Positions 1-6,051 of a DNA stretch of 6,053 nucleotides are shown here, piece after piece (the first letter of the stretch is position 1; each line of letters begins with the position of its first letter). The notes beneath the pieces are model-generated. The model had not been told where the DNA came from. It worked only from the letters and a program-made list of their open reading frames with translations, and did no database searches. The DNA is from RGIG6353 sp045535585 (GTDB lineage: Bacteria; Bacillota; Clostridia; Oscillospirales; SIG627), in the NCBI GenBank assembly GCA_045535585.1, contig JAZSLY010000082.1:1-6053 (forward strand), in the 5' to 3' direction. The translations under genes were made by a program, and so were the position numbers.

Positions 1-11
1 GTCCTTTTCAT
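1..11 (-). CDS. start of an unidentified gene, cut by the window edge
   Basis: Only the first three codons and two bases of a fourth are visible, reading M-K-R-T (the last codon begins AC, which is always Thr). The call rests on upstream signals: an AGAGGTG Shine-Dalgarno-like site at 18-24, placed 8 nt before the ATG counting from its AGAGG core, and a near-consensus promoter at 32-60. The start MKR is compatible with many proteins, including secreted ones, but no product can be named. It lies in the same direction as the lipoprotein gene at 139-1383 but is separated from it by a strong terminator, so it should be a separate transcription unit. Confidence 0.5.
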
Positions 12-31
12 TGTGAACACCTCTTTTTTCT

Positions 32-60
32 ATTATATCATTAACTCTTCGATGTGTCCA
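32..60 (-). promoter_or_regulatory. sigma-A-type promoter for the leftward gene at the window edge
   Basis: On the minus strand, TGGACA (55-60, five of six matches to TTGACA) is followed after exactly 17 bp by a perfect TATAAT (32-37). Transcription would begin near position 25, leaving a leader of only about 14 nt that still contains the AGAGG ribosome site at 20-24. The box quality, the ideal spacing and the well-placed start codon support each other. The start point itself is inferred. Confidence 0.75.
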
Positions 61-91
61 CTTTTACTATACAACTTTCCAACCGAAACTC

Positions 92-112
92 TTCACTATT
101 CACTATTCACTA
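92..112. repeat. three perfect tandem copies of the heptamer TTCACTA
   Basis: Positions 92-98, 99-105 and 106-112 are each TTCACTA with no mismatch, giving a 21-bp tandem repeat. The last copy runs directly into the first base of the terminator hairpin. The repeat is non-coding and lies between two leftward genes. Its function is unknown; slippage-generated microsatellite-like DNA is the simplest explanation. Confidence 0.85.
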
Positions 113-140
113 AAAAAGATGGGCTAAGCCCATCTTTTTT
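112..140 (-). terminator. intrinsic terminator of the lipoprotein gene, probably bidirectional
   Basis: The arm at 112-124 (A6 followed by GATGGGC) and the arm at 128-140 (GCCCATC followed by T6) are a perfect 13-bp inverted repeat with a 3-nt loop at 125-127. Read leftward, the GC-rich core GATGGGC/GCCCATC is followed by a run of six T, the classic rho-independent form. The symmetric A and T tracts mean it would also work rightward. It overlaps the lipoprotein stop codon (139-141) by two bases, so the gene has essentially no 3' untranslated region before the hairpin. Confidence 0.93.
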
Positions 141-1383
141 AAGTCCTTAAATCAAATCCTACTATCTTCTCCACTGCCGTCCCCTCCAAAGCCTCTGCAT
201 AGTAGCTGGGCTCTGCCTCCACAACCAGCGTTCCGCCGAGAGAGGAACAACCGTAAAAGGTCTTGTGCATACTGTCAACAAAGGCAGGAATAGTGGTTGC
301 CTCTGCAAGAGAGGTGCAGGAATTGAAGGTGTTGTCCATATTCAGCGTACCCTCGGGAATTTCGGGCATTCTGACGAGAGAGGAGCATGCGTTAAACGCA
401 CCGCTTATATCAATAGCCGAGGGGGACAAAACTGGTGGCTCTGCAAGAGAAGCACACTCCGCAAAGGTATAAACGTACTTGTCAATAGTATTCGCCGACG
501 TATCAGGCGCTTTTCTCAACGCCTTCGCACCGCGGAAGGTGTAGGTGAGGTCGGTAACCGAAAGCGGAATTTCAGGCGCCACCGTCATCTTTTCACAACC
601 TGAAAAAGTACCTCGGAGGGTGGTAACGTCGGGAAGAGAATATCCCGAAAAGTCCCCCGCCTCCCCCGTGGAGCCCTCAAAGCTCTCAAGAGAGGTACAG
701 CCAAGGAAGGTGCCGATAACGTTAGTAAGAGATGCGGGAAGCCTTGGGGCTGACGCAAGAGCGTAGCATTTATAAAAGGCGTAGTAAATATTCTGCACGC
801 CCTCGGGCAAAACGGGAGGGGTAACAAGGCTCTCACAGCCGAAAAATGCTTCCGACATATTCAGAACGCCCTCGGGAATAACGGGTGGAGAGGTCAGCGA
901 CGAGCAAAGCCCGAACGCCCAGGAAATATCGGTGGCGTTTTCGGAAAGCACGGGAGCACTCTCCAAAAGGTCGCAGGAATAAAAGGCGTGGGTCAGCATA
1001 GTTACGGGAAGTGAGCATATCTCGCTTTCCATAGGTGCGTATTCCTTTTCGTTGACTACCCTTGCGCGCACGCCCCAGCCGTTCTGGGAGGGGTTCTCCT
1101 GCCACACGGGATAGTCCACGCCCGAGTGAGAGGTAATAAAGCACATATTGTAGCGATACTCGTAGTCACCAAGGACGAAAGTGTCACCCGTAGAAACCTT
1201 GTCGGGAAAGGGCTCACCCTCGTTTATCACACGGTCAGCGCCCTCGTAGTCACCCAGCATCTGCGAGGGTGCGCCGATGTAGTAGACGGCGCCCTCGGGC
1301 AGAAGATTTCCTTCGGGTTCAGCCGAACAGCCCGTGAGAACGAGAGTAAACAAAAGAAGAAATATGCCAAGAATTTTTTTCAT
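139..1383 (-). CDS. leucine-rich-repeat (BspA/TpLRR-like) surface lipoprotein
   Basis: This is a 414-residue secreted lipoprotein. A short signal peptide (MKK, then a hydrophobic stretch) ends in a lipobox L16-T17-G18-C19, so it should be lipid-anchored on the outer face of the membrane. Residues about 30-120 form a non-repetitive, aromatic-rich domain with GDTFVLGDYEYRYN at 66-79 and NGWGVRAR at 101-108. Residues about 125-384 hold eleven repeats on a 23-residue pattern resembling C-x-SL-x(3)-PP-x-IPEG-x-x-NM-x-x-AF-x-G, the Treponema pallidum/BspA type of leucine-rich repeat. The ATG follows a weak GGTGA site (1391-1395) and lies only 3 bp after the transporter stop codon, suggesting translational coupling. 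BspA-like proteins are known for adhesion and host or matrix binding, but the ligand here is unknown. The fold and localisation are well supported; a link to phosphate uptake is only positional. Confidence 0.88.
   Translation of the reverse strand: MKKILGIFLLLFTLVLTGCSAEPEGNLLPEGAVYYIGAPSQMLGDYEGADRVINEGEPFPDKVSTGDTFVLGDYEYRYNMCFITSHSGVDYPVWQENPSQNGWGVRARVVNEKEYAPMESEICSLPVTMLTHAFYSCDLLESAPVLSENATDISWAFGLCSSLTSPPVIPEGVLNMSEAFFGCESLVTPPVLPEGVQNIYYAFYKCYALASAPRLPASLTNVIGTFLGCTSLESFEGSTGEAGDFSGYSLPDVTTLRGTFSGCEKMTVAPEIPLSVTDLTYTFRGAKALRKAPDTSANTIDKYVYTFAECASLAEPPVLSPSAIDISGAFNACSSLVRMPEIPEGTLNMDNTFNSCTSLAEATTIPAFVDSMHKTFYGCSSLGGTLVVEAEPSYYAEALEGTAVEKIVGFDLRT
232..1011 (-). repeat. eleven in-frame 69-bp (23-residue) leucine-rich repeats
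   Basis: Aligned on the F-x-x-C motif, the repeat cysteines fall at residues 137, 160, 183, 206, 229, 263, (286), 310, 333, 356 and 379. Spacing is exactly 23 except for 34 between repeats five and six (an 11-residue insertion) and 24 between seven and eight. Residue 286 is Ala instead of Cys. At DNA level the copies have diverged, though short phrases such as the minus-strand complement of ccctcggg recur. This indicates old duplication under protein-level constraint rather than recent expansion. Confidence 0.85.
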
Positions 1384-1386
1384 AAA

Positions 1387-3150
1387 TTATTCACCGTATT
1401 TAATTTCGTATTTATCGTGCCAGAATGAGCATTGCTCCGCAAAGTCGGAGTCTGGCTGGGTCTTAACTGTATGGAGATACTCGTGAGTATCAAAGCTTCC
1501 GTGCGCCGCCTCTATCATAGTAACGGCAATATTGGAGCAATGGTCGGAAATTCGCTCGCAGTTGGTAAGAAGGTCGGTAAGCACAAATCCAAGCTCTATA
1601 GTACAGCTTCCCTTCTGCAAGCGTGCGATATGGCGTGTCTTTATCTCTGTGATAAGGGTGTCGATAACCTGCTCCAGAGGCTCTATAGTCTTTGCGGTGT
1701 CAAGGTCGTCGTTTCTGAAGGCGTTTATAGTATTGTCAAGGATTTCCTCAACGGCTCTGCAAAGGGTGGATATCTCGCACACAGCCTCCTTGGAGAAGCT
1801 TATCTGCTTATCGGTCATTTCCTTGGAGACGTCCACTAAATTTTCCGCGTGGTCGCCGATACGCTCGAAGTCTGTAATAAGGTGGAGCATAACCGAAACC
1901 GACTTGGTGTCGTTGTCGGAGAGCTGACATTTGGAGAGCTTTACAAGGTAAGTACCGAGCTTGTCCTCATAGGAGTCAAGCACGCCCTCGTACTCTATTA
2001 TTTCCCCTGCCTTATCTTCTTCATACTTATCAAGTATTTTAAACGCCTTACCGACCGCAGTATGAGCTATTTCAGCCATTTCCTTGGTGCTCTCGTAAGC
2101 CTTACCTACCGCAACGGATGGCAGGGTGAGAAGACGGTCGTCAAGGAACTCGAATTTGACCTTACCGTCCTTTTCCTTATCCTTGATGATAAGACGTGCG
2201 CCCTTTTCAAGAAGACGGGCAAAGGGAAAGAGAAGGATAGTCGTAACCACGTTGAAGATAGAGTGGATTATAGCTATATTAAAAGGAGTTACCGCCTCTT
2301 TTGCAAAGGCAAGGTCTGCAATTTCGTTAACGATAGACCACACGACAAGGATAATTACCGTACCGATAGTATTGAATAGCATATGCACCACGGCAACGCG
2401 GCGCGCGTTTCTGTTAGCACCGATGGATGCAATAAGAGCCGTAATACAAGTACCTATATTCTGACCCATAATAATGGGGATTGCCGAAGCGTAGGTTATC
2501 TTACCCGTCATAGAAAGCGCCTGAAGCACACCCACGGAGGCGGAGGAGGACTGAATAATAGCGGTAAAAACTGCGCCTGCGATAACGCCTAACACGGGAT
2601 TGGAAAAGGCGATGAGAATATTTGCAAATTCAGGCACGTCACGCAGAGGCTCAACGGCGCCCGACACGAAGTCCATGCCGTACATCAGCACGGCAAAGCC
2701 GATGCAGATAACGCCTGCGTCCTTTTTCGACTGCTTCTTTGCCATCATTATAAGTAAAATGCCGATAAAGGCTACGATGGGCGAGAAGGAGGAGGGCTTC
2801 AAGAGACGAATAAAAATATTGTCTCCCTCAATGCCCGTAAGGCTGAGAAGCCAGGCGGTAATGGTAGTACCGATATTGGAGCCCATAGTGATGCTCACCG
2901 CCTGAGTCAGCTGCATAATACCCGAGTTTACAAGACCTACCAGCATTACCGTAACGGCGGAGGAGGACTGGATAACGGCGGTTATGACCGCACCAAGCAA
3001 AAGTCCTTTGAATCGGTTTGACGTAAGCTTACTTAATATACCTTCGATTTTTCCGCCTGCCAGCTTCTCCAAGCCCTCGGACATAATATGCATTCCGTAA
3101 AGGAAAAGAGCAAGACCACCAAGCAGTGAAATTACAGAAAAAATATCCAT
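1387..3150 (-). CDS. sodium/phosphate cotransporter with C-terminal PhoU-like domain (NptA/YjbB family)
   Basis: The protein is a 587-residue inner-membrane transporter of the Na/Pi cotransporter (PF02690) family, expected to couple sodium to inorganic phosphate movement. The family duplication is visible as paired motifs: QSSSA at 61-65 with MGSNIGT at 89-95, and QSSSA at 200-204 with MGQNIGT at 228-234. Hydrophobic segments fill residues about 3-312 (roughly eight or nine). Residues about 350-550 are a helical PhoU-like domain with two metal-binding-type motifs, DFERIGDH (427-434) and NCERISDH (530-537). The chosen ATG has an AAAGGAG site (3156-3162) 5 nt upstream. A TTG 60 bp further upstream is in frame but has no ribosome site and adds a lysine/asparagine-rich tail. 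Some bacterial members may export phosphate rather than import it, and sequence alone does not settle direction. The PhoU-like part probably senses or limits activity. Confidence 0.95.
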   Translation of the reverse strand: MDIFSVISLLGGLALFLYGMHIMSEGLEKLAGGKIEGILSKLTSNRFKGLLLGAVITAVIQSSSAVTVMLVGLVNSGIMQLTQAVSITMGSNIGTTITAWLLSLTGIEGDNIFIRLLKPSSFSPIVAFIGILLIMMAKKQSKKDAGVICIGFAVLMYGMDFVSGAVEPLRDVPEFANILIAFSNPVLGVIAGAVFTAIIQSSSASVGVLQALSMTGKITYASAIPIIMGQNIGTCITALIASIGANRNARRVAVVHMLFNTIGTVIILVVWSIVNEIADLAFAKEAVTPFNIAIIHSIFNVVTTILLFPFARLLEKGARLIIKDKEKDGKVKFEFLDDRLLTLPSVAVGKAYESTKEMAEIAHTAVGKAFKILDKYEEDKAGEIIEYEGVLDSYEDKLGTYLVKLSKCQLSDNDTKSVSVMLHLITDFERIGDHAENLVDVSKEMTDKQISFSKEAVCEISTLCRAVEEILDNTINAFRNDDLDTAKTIEPLEQVIDTLITEIKTRHIARLQKGSCTIELGFVLTDLLTNCERISDHCSNIAVTMIEAAHGSFDTHEYLHTVKTQPDSDFAEQCSFWHDKYEIKYGE

Positions 3151-3155
3151 TTTTT

Positions 3156-3162
3156 CTCCTTT
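3156..3162 (-). promoter_or_regulatory. Shine-Dalgarno site that fixes the transporter start
   Basis: The minus strand reads AAAGGAG here, five bases upstream of the ATG at 3148-3150. This decides the start in favour of the protein beginning MDIFSV over the in-frame TTG at 3208-3210, which has only U-rich sequence upstream. Confidence 0.85.
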
Positions 3163-3238
3163 CTTTTTATGGGTTTCTCTGTTTATGTTATTATTCTTTA
3201 TTACCTGCAAAACAAAAACAATTCGGCATTATATAACT

Positions 3239-3266
3239 ATTATACATTATTTTGGACTTTTTTCAA
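3239..3266 (-). promoter_or_regulatory. sigma-A-type promoter of the phosphate transporter-lipoprotein unit
   Basis: On the minus strand, TTGAAA (3261-3266, five of six matches) is followed after 16 bp by a perfect TATAAT (3239-3244). Transcription would start near 3232, giving a leader of about 80 nt before the transporter ATG at 3150. I see no hairpin or riboswitch-like structure in the leader. A second TATAAT lies at 3228-3233 but has a poorer upstream box. No clear Pho-box repeat is visible, so phosphate control at this promoter is not demonstrated. Confidence 0.7.
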
Positions 3267-3304
3267 TAGATTGCAGTAAAAAAGTATTTTTTTGCTTTTC
3301 CCTC

Positions 3305-3333
3305 TTGCTATTTTCGTCAATATATAGTAAAAT
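3305..3333 (+). promoter_or_regulatory. sigma-A-type promoter of the uxaB-uxaA operon
   Basis: TTGCTA (3305-3310, four of six matches to TTGACA) is followed after 17 bp by TAAAAT (3328-3333, five of six). Transcription would begin near 3340, in the centre of the palindromic operator. The leader would be about 30 nt and contains the AAGGAG site at 3357-3362, 7 nt before the uxaB ATG. The -35 box is the weak part of the call. Confidence 0.65.
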
Positions 3334-3346
3334 ATAAGCGCTTACA
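3333..3346 (+). promoter_or_regulatory. cre-like / LacI-family operator over the uxaBA start point
   Basis: The 14 bases match the Gram-positive catabolite-responsive element consensus TGWAARCGYTWNCW at 13 of 14 positions; only the second base is A instead of G. The core TAAGCGCTTA (3335-3344) is a perfect 10-bp palindrome with the central CG typical of LacI-family sites. It abuts the -10 box and covers the predicted start point, a position that would block initiation. The binder could be CcpA, giving catabolite repression, or a uronate-responsive LacI-family regulator such as an ExuR/KdgR homologue. The sequence does not tell which. Confidence 0.75.
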
Positions 3347-3369
3347 TTTTATGATTAAGGAGAATTATT

Positions 3370-4656
3370 ATGGATTTCAAAAAACCTGTACGTCCCGAAC
3401 GAGTTATTCAATTCGGAGAGGGAGGATTTTTAAGAGGATTTGTAGACTGGATGCTCCAGAAAATGTGCGACAACGGTACACTTGACGCAAGCGTTGTAGT
3501 AGTACAGCCCATCGAGCAGGGCATGTGCGATATGCTCAGCGCGCAAAACTGCCTTTACACCCACGTTATCCGCGGTGTTGAGGGAGTTGACAAAACGCTT
3601 GTTGACGTTATTTCAAGATGCGTTAAGCCCTACGAAAATTTTGAGGAATATCTGGCGCTTGCCGATAACCCTGATATGAGATTCATCGTCTCCAACACCA
3701 CCGAGGCAGGCATCGCCTTTTCTGCCGACGACAAAATAGAGGATGCGCCTCCCAAGACCTTCCCTGCAAAGCTGACTCTCCTTTTGAAGAGAAGATTTGA
3801 AAAGGGGCTTCACGGCTTTATTCTTCTCCCCTGCGAGCTTATTGACCGCAACGGAGACAATCTGAAAAAATGCGTTCTCTCATATGCTGACCTCTGGGGA
3901 CTCGGTGAGGACTTCAAGCGCTTCGTAAACGAAGAAAATATATTCTGCAACACCCTCGTTGACAGAATCAACACGGGCTACCCCAAGGGCGAGGACCTGA
4001 ATCTCGGCTACGAGGACAATATGGTAAATACCTCCGAGTATTTTCATCTTTGGGTTATCGAGACCGACTACGATATTGAAAAGGAGCTTCCCTTCTCAAA
4101 GGCTGGTCTCAACGTTATCGTTACACCCGACAAGCTTGAAATGTATCGTACGAGAAAGGTACGTATTCTCAACGGTGCTCACACCTCTCTCGTGCCCTAT
4201 GCGCTTCTGTCGGGCTTTGACACGGTAAAGAACTGTGTTGACGACGAAAAGATGAGCGCTCACATAAAGTCCTGCGTATTCGATGAGATAATTCCCACTC
4301 TCGACCTGCCGAAGAGCGAGCTTAAAGAGTACGCCGAAAGCGTTCTGGAGCGCTTCCGTAACCCCTATATCAAGCACTATCTTTCATCTATCGCACTCAA
4401 CTCAGTAAGTAAGTTCAAGGTAAGAGTTTTACCTTCAATTCTTGAATATAAGAAGAGATTCGGCAAATATCCCGAAACGCTCACCTTCTCCTTTGCCAAG
4501 CTTATCGAATTCTACCGCACCGATATGACCAACGACGACCCCGAGGTTACCGCCTTTATGAAGACGGCAAGCGTTGCGGATATTCTGGCAAACGAGAAGC
4601 TTTGGGGCGAGGACCTTAGCGATATGCTGGGGGAGGTTTTGAAATATGCAGATTAA
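3370..4656 (+). CDS. uxaB: tagaturonate reductase (altronate oxidoreductase)
   Basis: This cytoplasmic, NADH-type enzyme reduces tagaturonate to altronate in galacturonate catabolism. It belongs to the long-chain mannitol dehydrogenase family. Visible marks are the N-terminal dinucleotide-binding stretch QFGEGGFLRGFVDW (14-27), SNTTEAGI (108-115), PCELIDRNGDNL (154-165), and the catalytic K-x(4)-N-x(2)-H signature as K263, N268 and H271 within KVRILNGAH, followed by FRNPYIKH (329-336). These phrases closely follow E. coli UxaB as I remember it, better than fructuronate reductase UxuB. At 428 residues it is shorter than the E. coli protein (about 480); the C-terminus stops roughly 20-25 residues early and a linker near residue 390 is compact. 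The ATG has AAGGAG 7 nt upstream. The end overlaps uxaA by 11 bp, fitting co-translation. Confidence 0.93.
   Translation: MDFKKPVRPERVIQFGEGGFLRGFVDWMLQKMCDNGTLDASVVVVQPIEQGMCDMLSAQNCLYTHVIRGVEGVDKTLVDVISRCVKPYENFEEYLALADNPDMRFIVSNTTEAGIAFSADDKIEDAPPKTFPAKLTLLLKRRFEKGLHGFILLPCELIDRNGDNLKKCVLSYADLWGLGEDFKRFVNEENIFCNTLVDRINTGYPKGEDLNLGYEDNMVNTSEYFHLWVIETDYDIEKELPFSKAGLNVIVTPDKLEMYRTRKVRILNGAHTSLVPYALLSGFDTVKNCVDDEKMSAHIKSCVFDEIIPTLDLPKSELKEYAESVLERFRNPYIKHYLSSIALNSVSKFKVRVLPSILEYKKRFGKYPETLTFSFAKLIEFYRTDMTNDDPEVTAFMKTASVADILANEKLWGEDLSDMLGEVLKYAD
4629..4636 (+). promoter_or_regulatory. Shine-Dalgarno site of uxaA inside the uxaB coding end
   Basis: GGGGGAGG sits within the last codons of uxaB, 9 nt before the uxaA ATG at 4646. 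It supports the choice of this start and an overlapping, translationally coupled uxaB-uxaA pair. Confidence 0.75.
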
Positions 4657-6009
4657 CGCATATGATAACGTAGAGGTAAATCTCGCCGACGGTCACAAGT
4701 ATGCGCTTCGTGATATCAAGTCAGGGGAAAAGATAATCAAGTACGGCTTCCCTATCGGTCACGCAACGAGTGACATAGCGAAGGGCGAGCACGTACATAC
4801 CCACAATATGAAGACCGACCTCAACGGCTCGGTGGTGGCTGAATATCAGCCCTTCACACCTACCCTTCCTACCAAAGAGGGCACCTTTATGGGCTACGAC
4901 AGAGGCAACGGCAAGGTAGGCATCAGAAACGAGGTCTGGATTATTCCAACCGTTGGCTGTGTCAACGGAATTGCCAAGAAGCTGGCAAGCATCACGGGCG
5001 CCCGTACCTATCTTCACACCTGGGGCTGTTCCCAGATGGGCGACGATCAGGACCTGACCCGTAAAATTCTCAAGGGCCTCGTGGAGCATCCCAACGCCGC
5101 AGGCGTTCTGGTGCTTGGACTCGGCTGTGAGAACAGTAATATTGCAGAGCTTCAAAAGGTGCTGGGCTCTTGGGACGACAAGCGTGTCAAGTTTCTCAAC
5201 TGTCAGGACTGCGTCGATGAAATAGAGGAAGGAAAGGCGCTCCTTCAGGAGCTTTTCGACTATGCCGACACCTTCCGTCGCACCCCCATTCCCATTTCAA
5301 AATTGAAAATAGGTCTTAAATGCGGAGGCTCCGACGGACTCAGCGGAATTACCGCCAACCCCCTCGTAGGCAAGGTGGCAGAGCGCTTTTACGATTACGG
5401 CGCCACCATTATGATGACCGAGGTGCCCGAAATGTTCGGCGGTGAAAAGGTGCTTTTCGACAGATGCGTTTCCTTCGAGGTCTTTAAGTCTGCTGAAAAA
5501 ATGGTGCAGGATTTCCGTAACTATTTTGTAAGCCACGGCGAAAGCGTTGCCGAAAACCCCTCCCCCGGTAACAAGGCGGGAGGCATTACCACCCTTGAAG
5601 AAAAGTCCCTTGGCTGTGTTCAGAAGGGCGGTGCAGTTCCCGTAACGGCAGTTATGGATATGGGTGAGATAGACTGCGGAAACGGTGGCTTGCACCTTGT
5701 CAGCGGTCCCGGCAACGATATCGTTGCCATAACCAATCTCACCTCCGCAGGCGCTCATATTATTATGTTCACAACGGGCAGAGGAACGCCTCTTGGCGCA
5801 CCCGTGCCCACCTTAAAGGTTATGACCAACTCCGCCATCGCCTCCCGTAAGCCTCATTGGACAGACTTCAACGCAGGCGTTCTGGTAGACGGCGAGGATA
5901 TGGATAAGGTGGCAGACGAGTTATTTGCTCTCTGCGTTGAGACCGCCGAGGGTCGAGAGACCACCAGCGAGAAAATGGGGTGTCAGGATATATCGATATT
6001 CAAAGACGG
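4646..6009 (+). CDS. uxaA: altronate dehydratase, missing its last few codons at the contig end
   Basis: UxaA removes water from D-altronate to give 2-keto-3-deoxygluconate, the step after UxaB. It belongs to the metal-dependent altronate/galactarate dehydratase family. Residues about 8-70 form the small SAF-type domain, with GHKYALRDI (16-24), KYGFPIGHAT (32-41) and VHTHN (50-54). The large domain follows, with GYDRGNGKVGIRNE (83-96), GLGCENSN (158-165), KCGGSDGLSGITANP (225-239), ENPSPGNKAGGITTLEEK (303-320) and TTGRGTPLGAP (376-386). The N-terminal domain appears about 25 residues shorter than in E. coli, which fits a compact Clostridia-type variant. The genomic reading ends in IFKDG (451-455), where the family normally finishes within a few residues. 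The frame stays open to 6053, but the extra residues SRIVAMSFCGPRSC are translated adapter. The start overlaps the uxaB end (stop at 4654-4656). Confidence 0.93.
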
Positions 6010-6051
6010 AAGTCGGATCGTAGCCATGTCGTTCTGTGGGCCAAGGAGTTG
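6010..6051 (+). other. MGI/BGI sequencing adapter left on the contig end (artefact)
   Basis: The 42 bases beginning AAGTCGGATCGTAGCCATGT and ending CCAAGGAGTTG match the MGI/BGI (DNBSEQ) read-2 adapter as I remember it. The single difference is G instead of A at 6039. The last two bases, TA, would be the start of the adapter's barcode. The match begins exactly where UxaA homology stops, two bases into the glycine codon of the IFKDG ending. This stretch should not be treated as organism DNA. Confidence 0.95.

Noticed and set aside
683..694. CTCTC-AA-GAGAG inverted repeat
   Set aside because: It lies inside the lipoprotein coding repeats with a two-base loop and is explained by codon use in Ser/Leu-rich repeats.
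1432..2379. Long open frames on the plus strand opposite the transporter gene
   Set aside because: Their products have no recognisable motifs or consistent ribosome sites, and the opposite strand holds an unmistakable transporter with two-fold repeat and PhoU motifs.
3151..3210. In-frame upstream extension of the transporter from a TTG at 3208-3210
   Set aside because: It has no ribosome site, encodes a Lys/Asn-rich stretch unlike the family N-terminus, and the ATG at 3150 has a strong AAAGGAG at good spacing.
3273..3295. Symmetric A-rich/T-rich element between the divergent promoters (A6, three bases, T6-7, flanked by GC)
   Set aside because: The stem is almost all A-T with a bulge, and no transcript is expected to cross it as a terminator. 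At most it is a bent or UP-element-like tract.
4721..5758. Open frames on the minus strand opposite uxaA
   Set aside because: They are shadows of a highly conserved dehydratase; their Cys/His-rich products match nothing I recognise and lack start signals.
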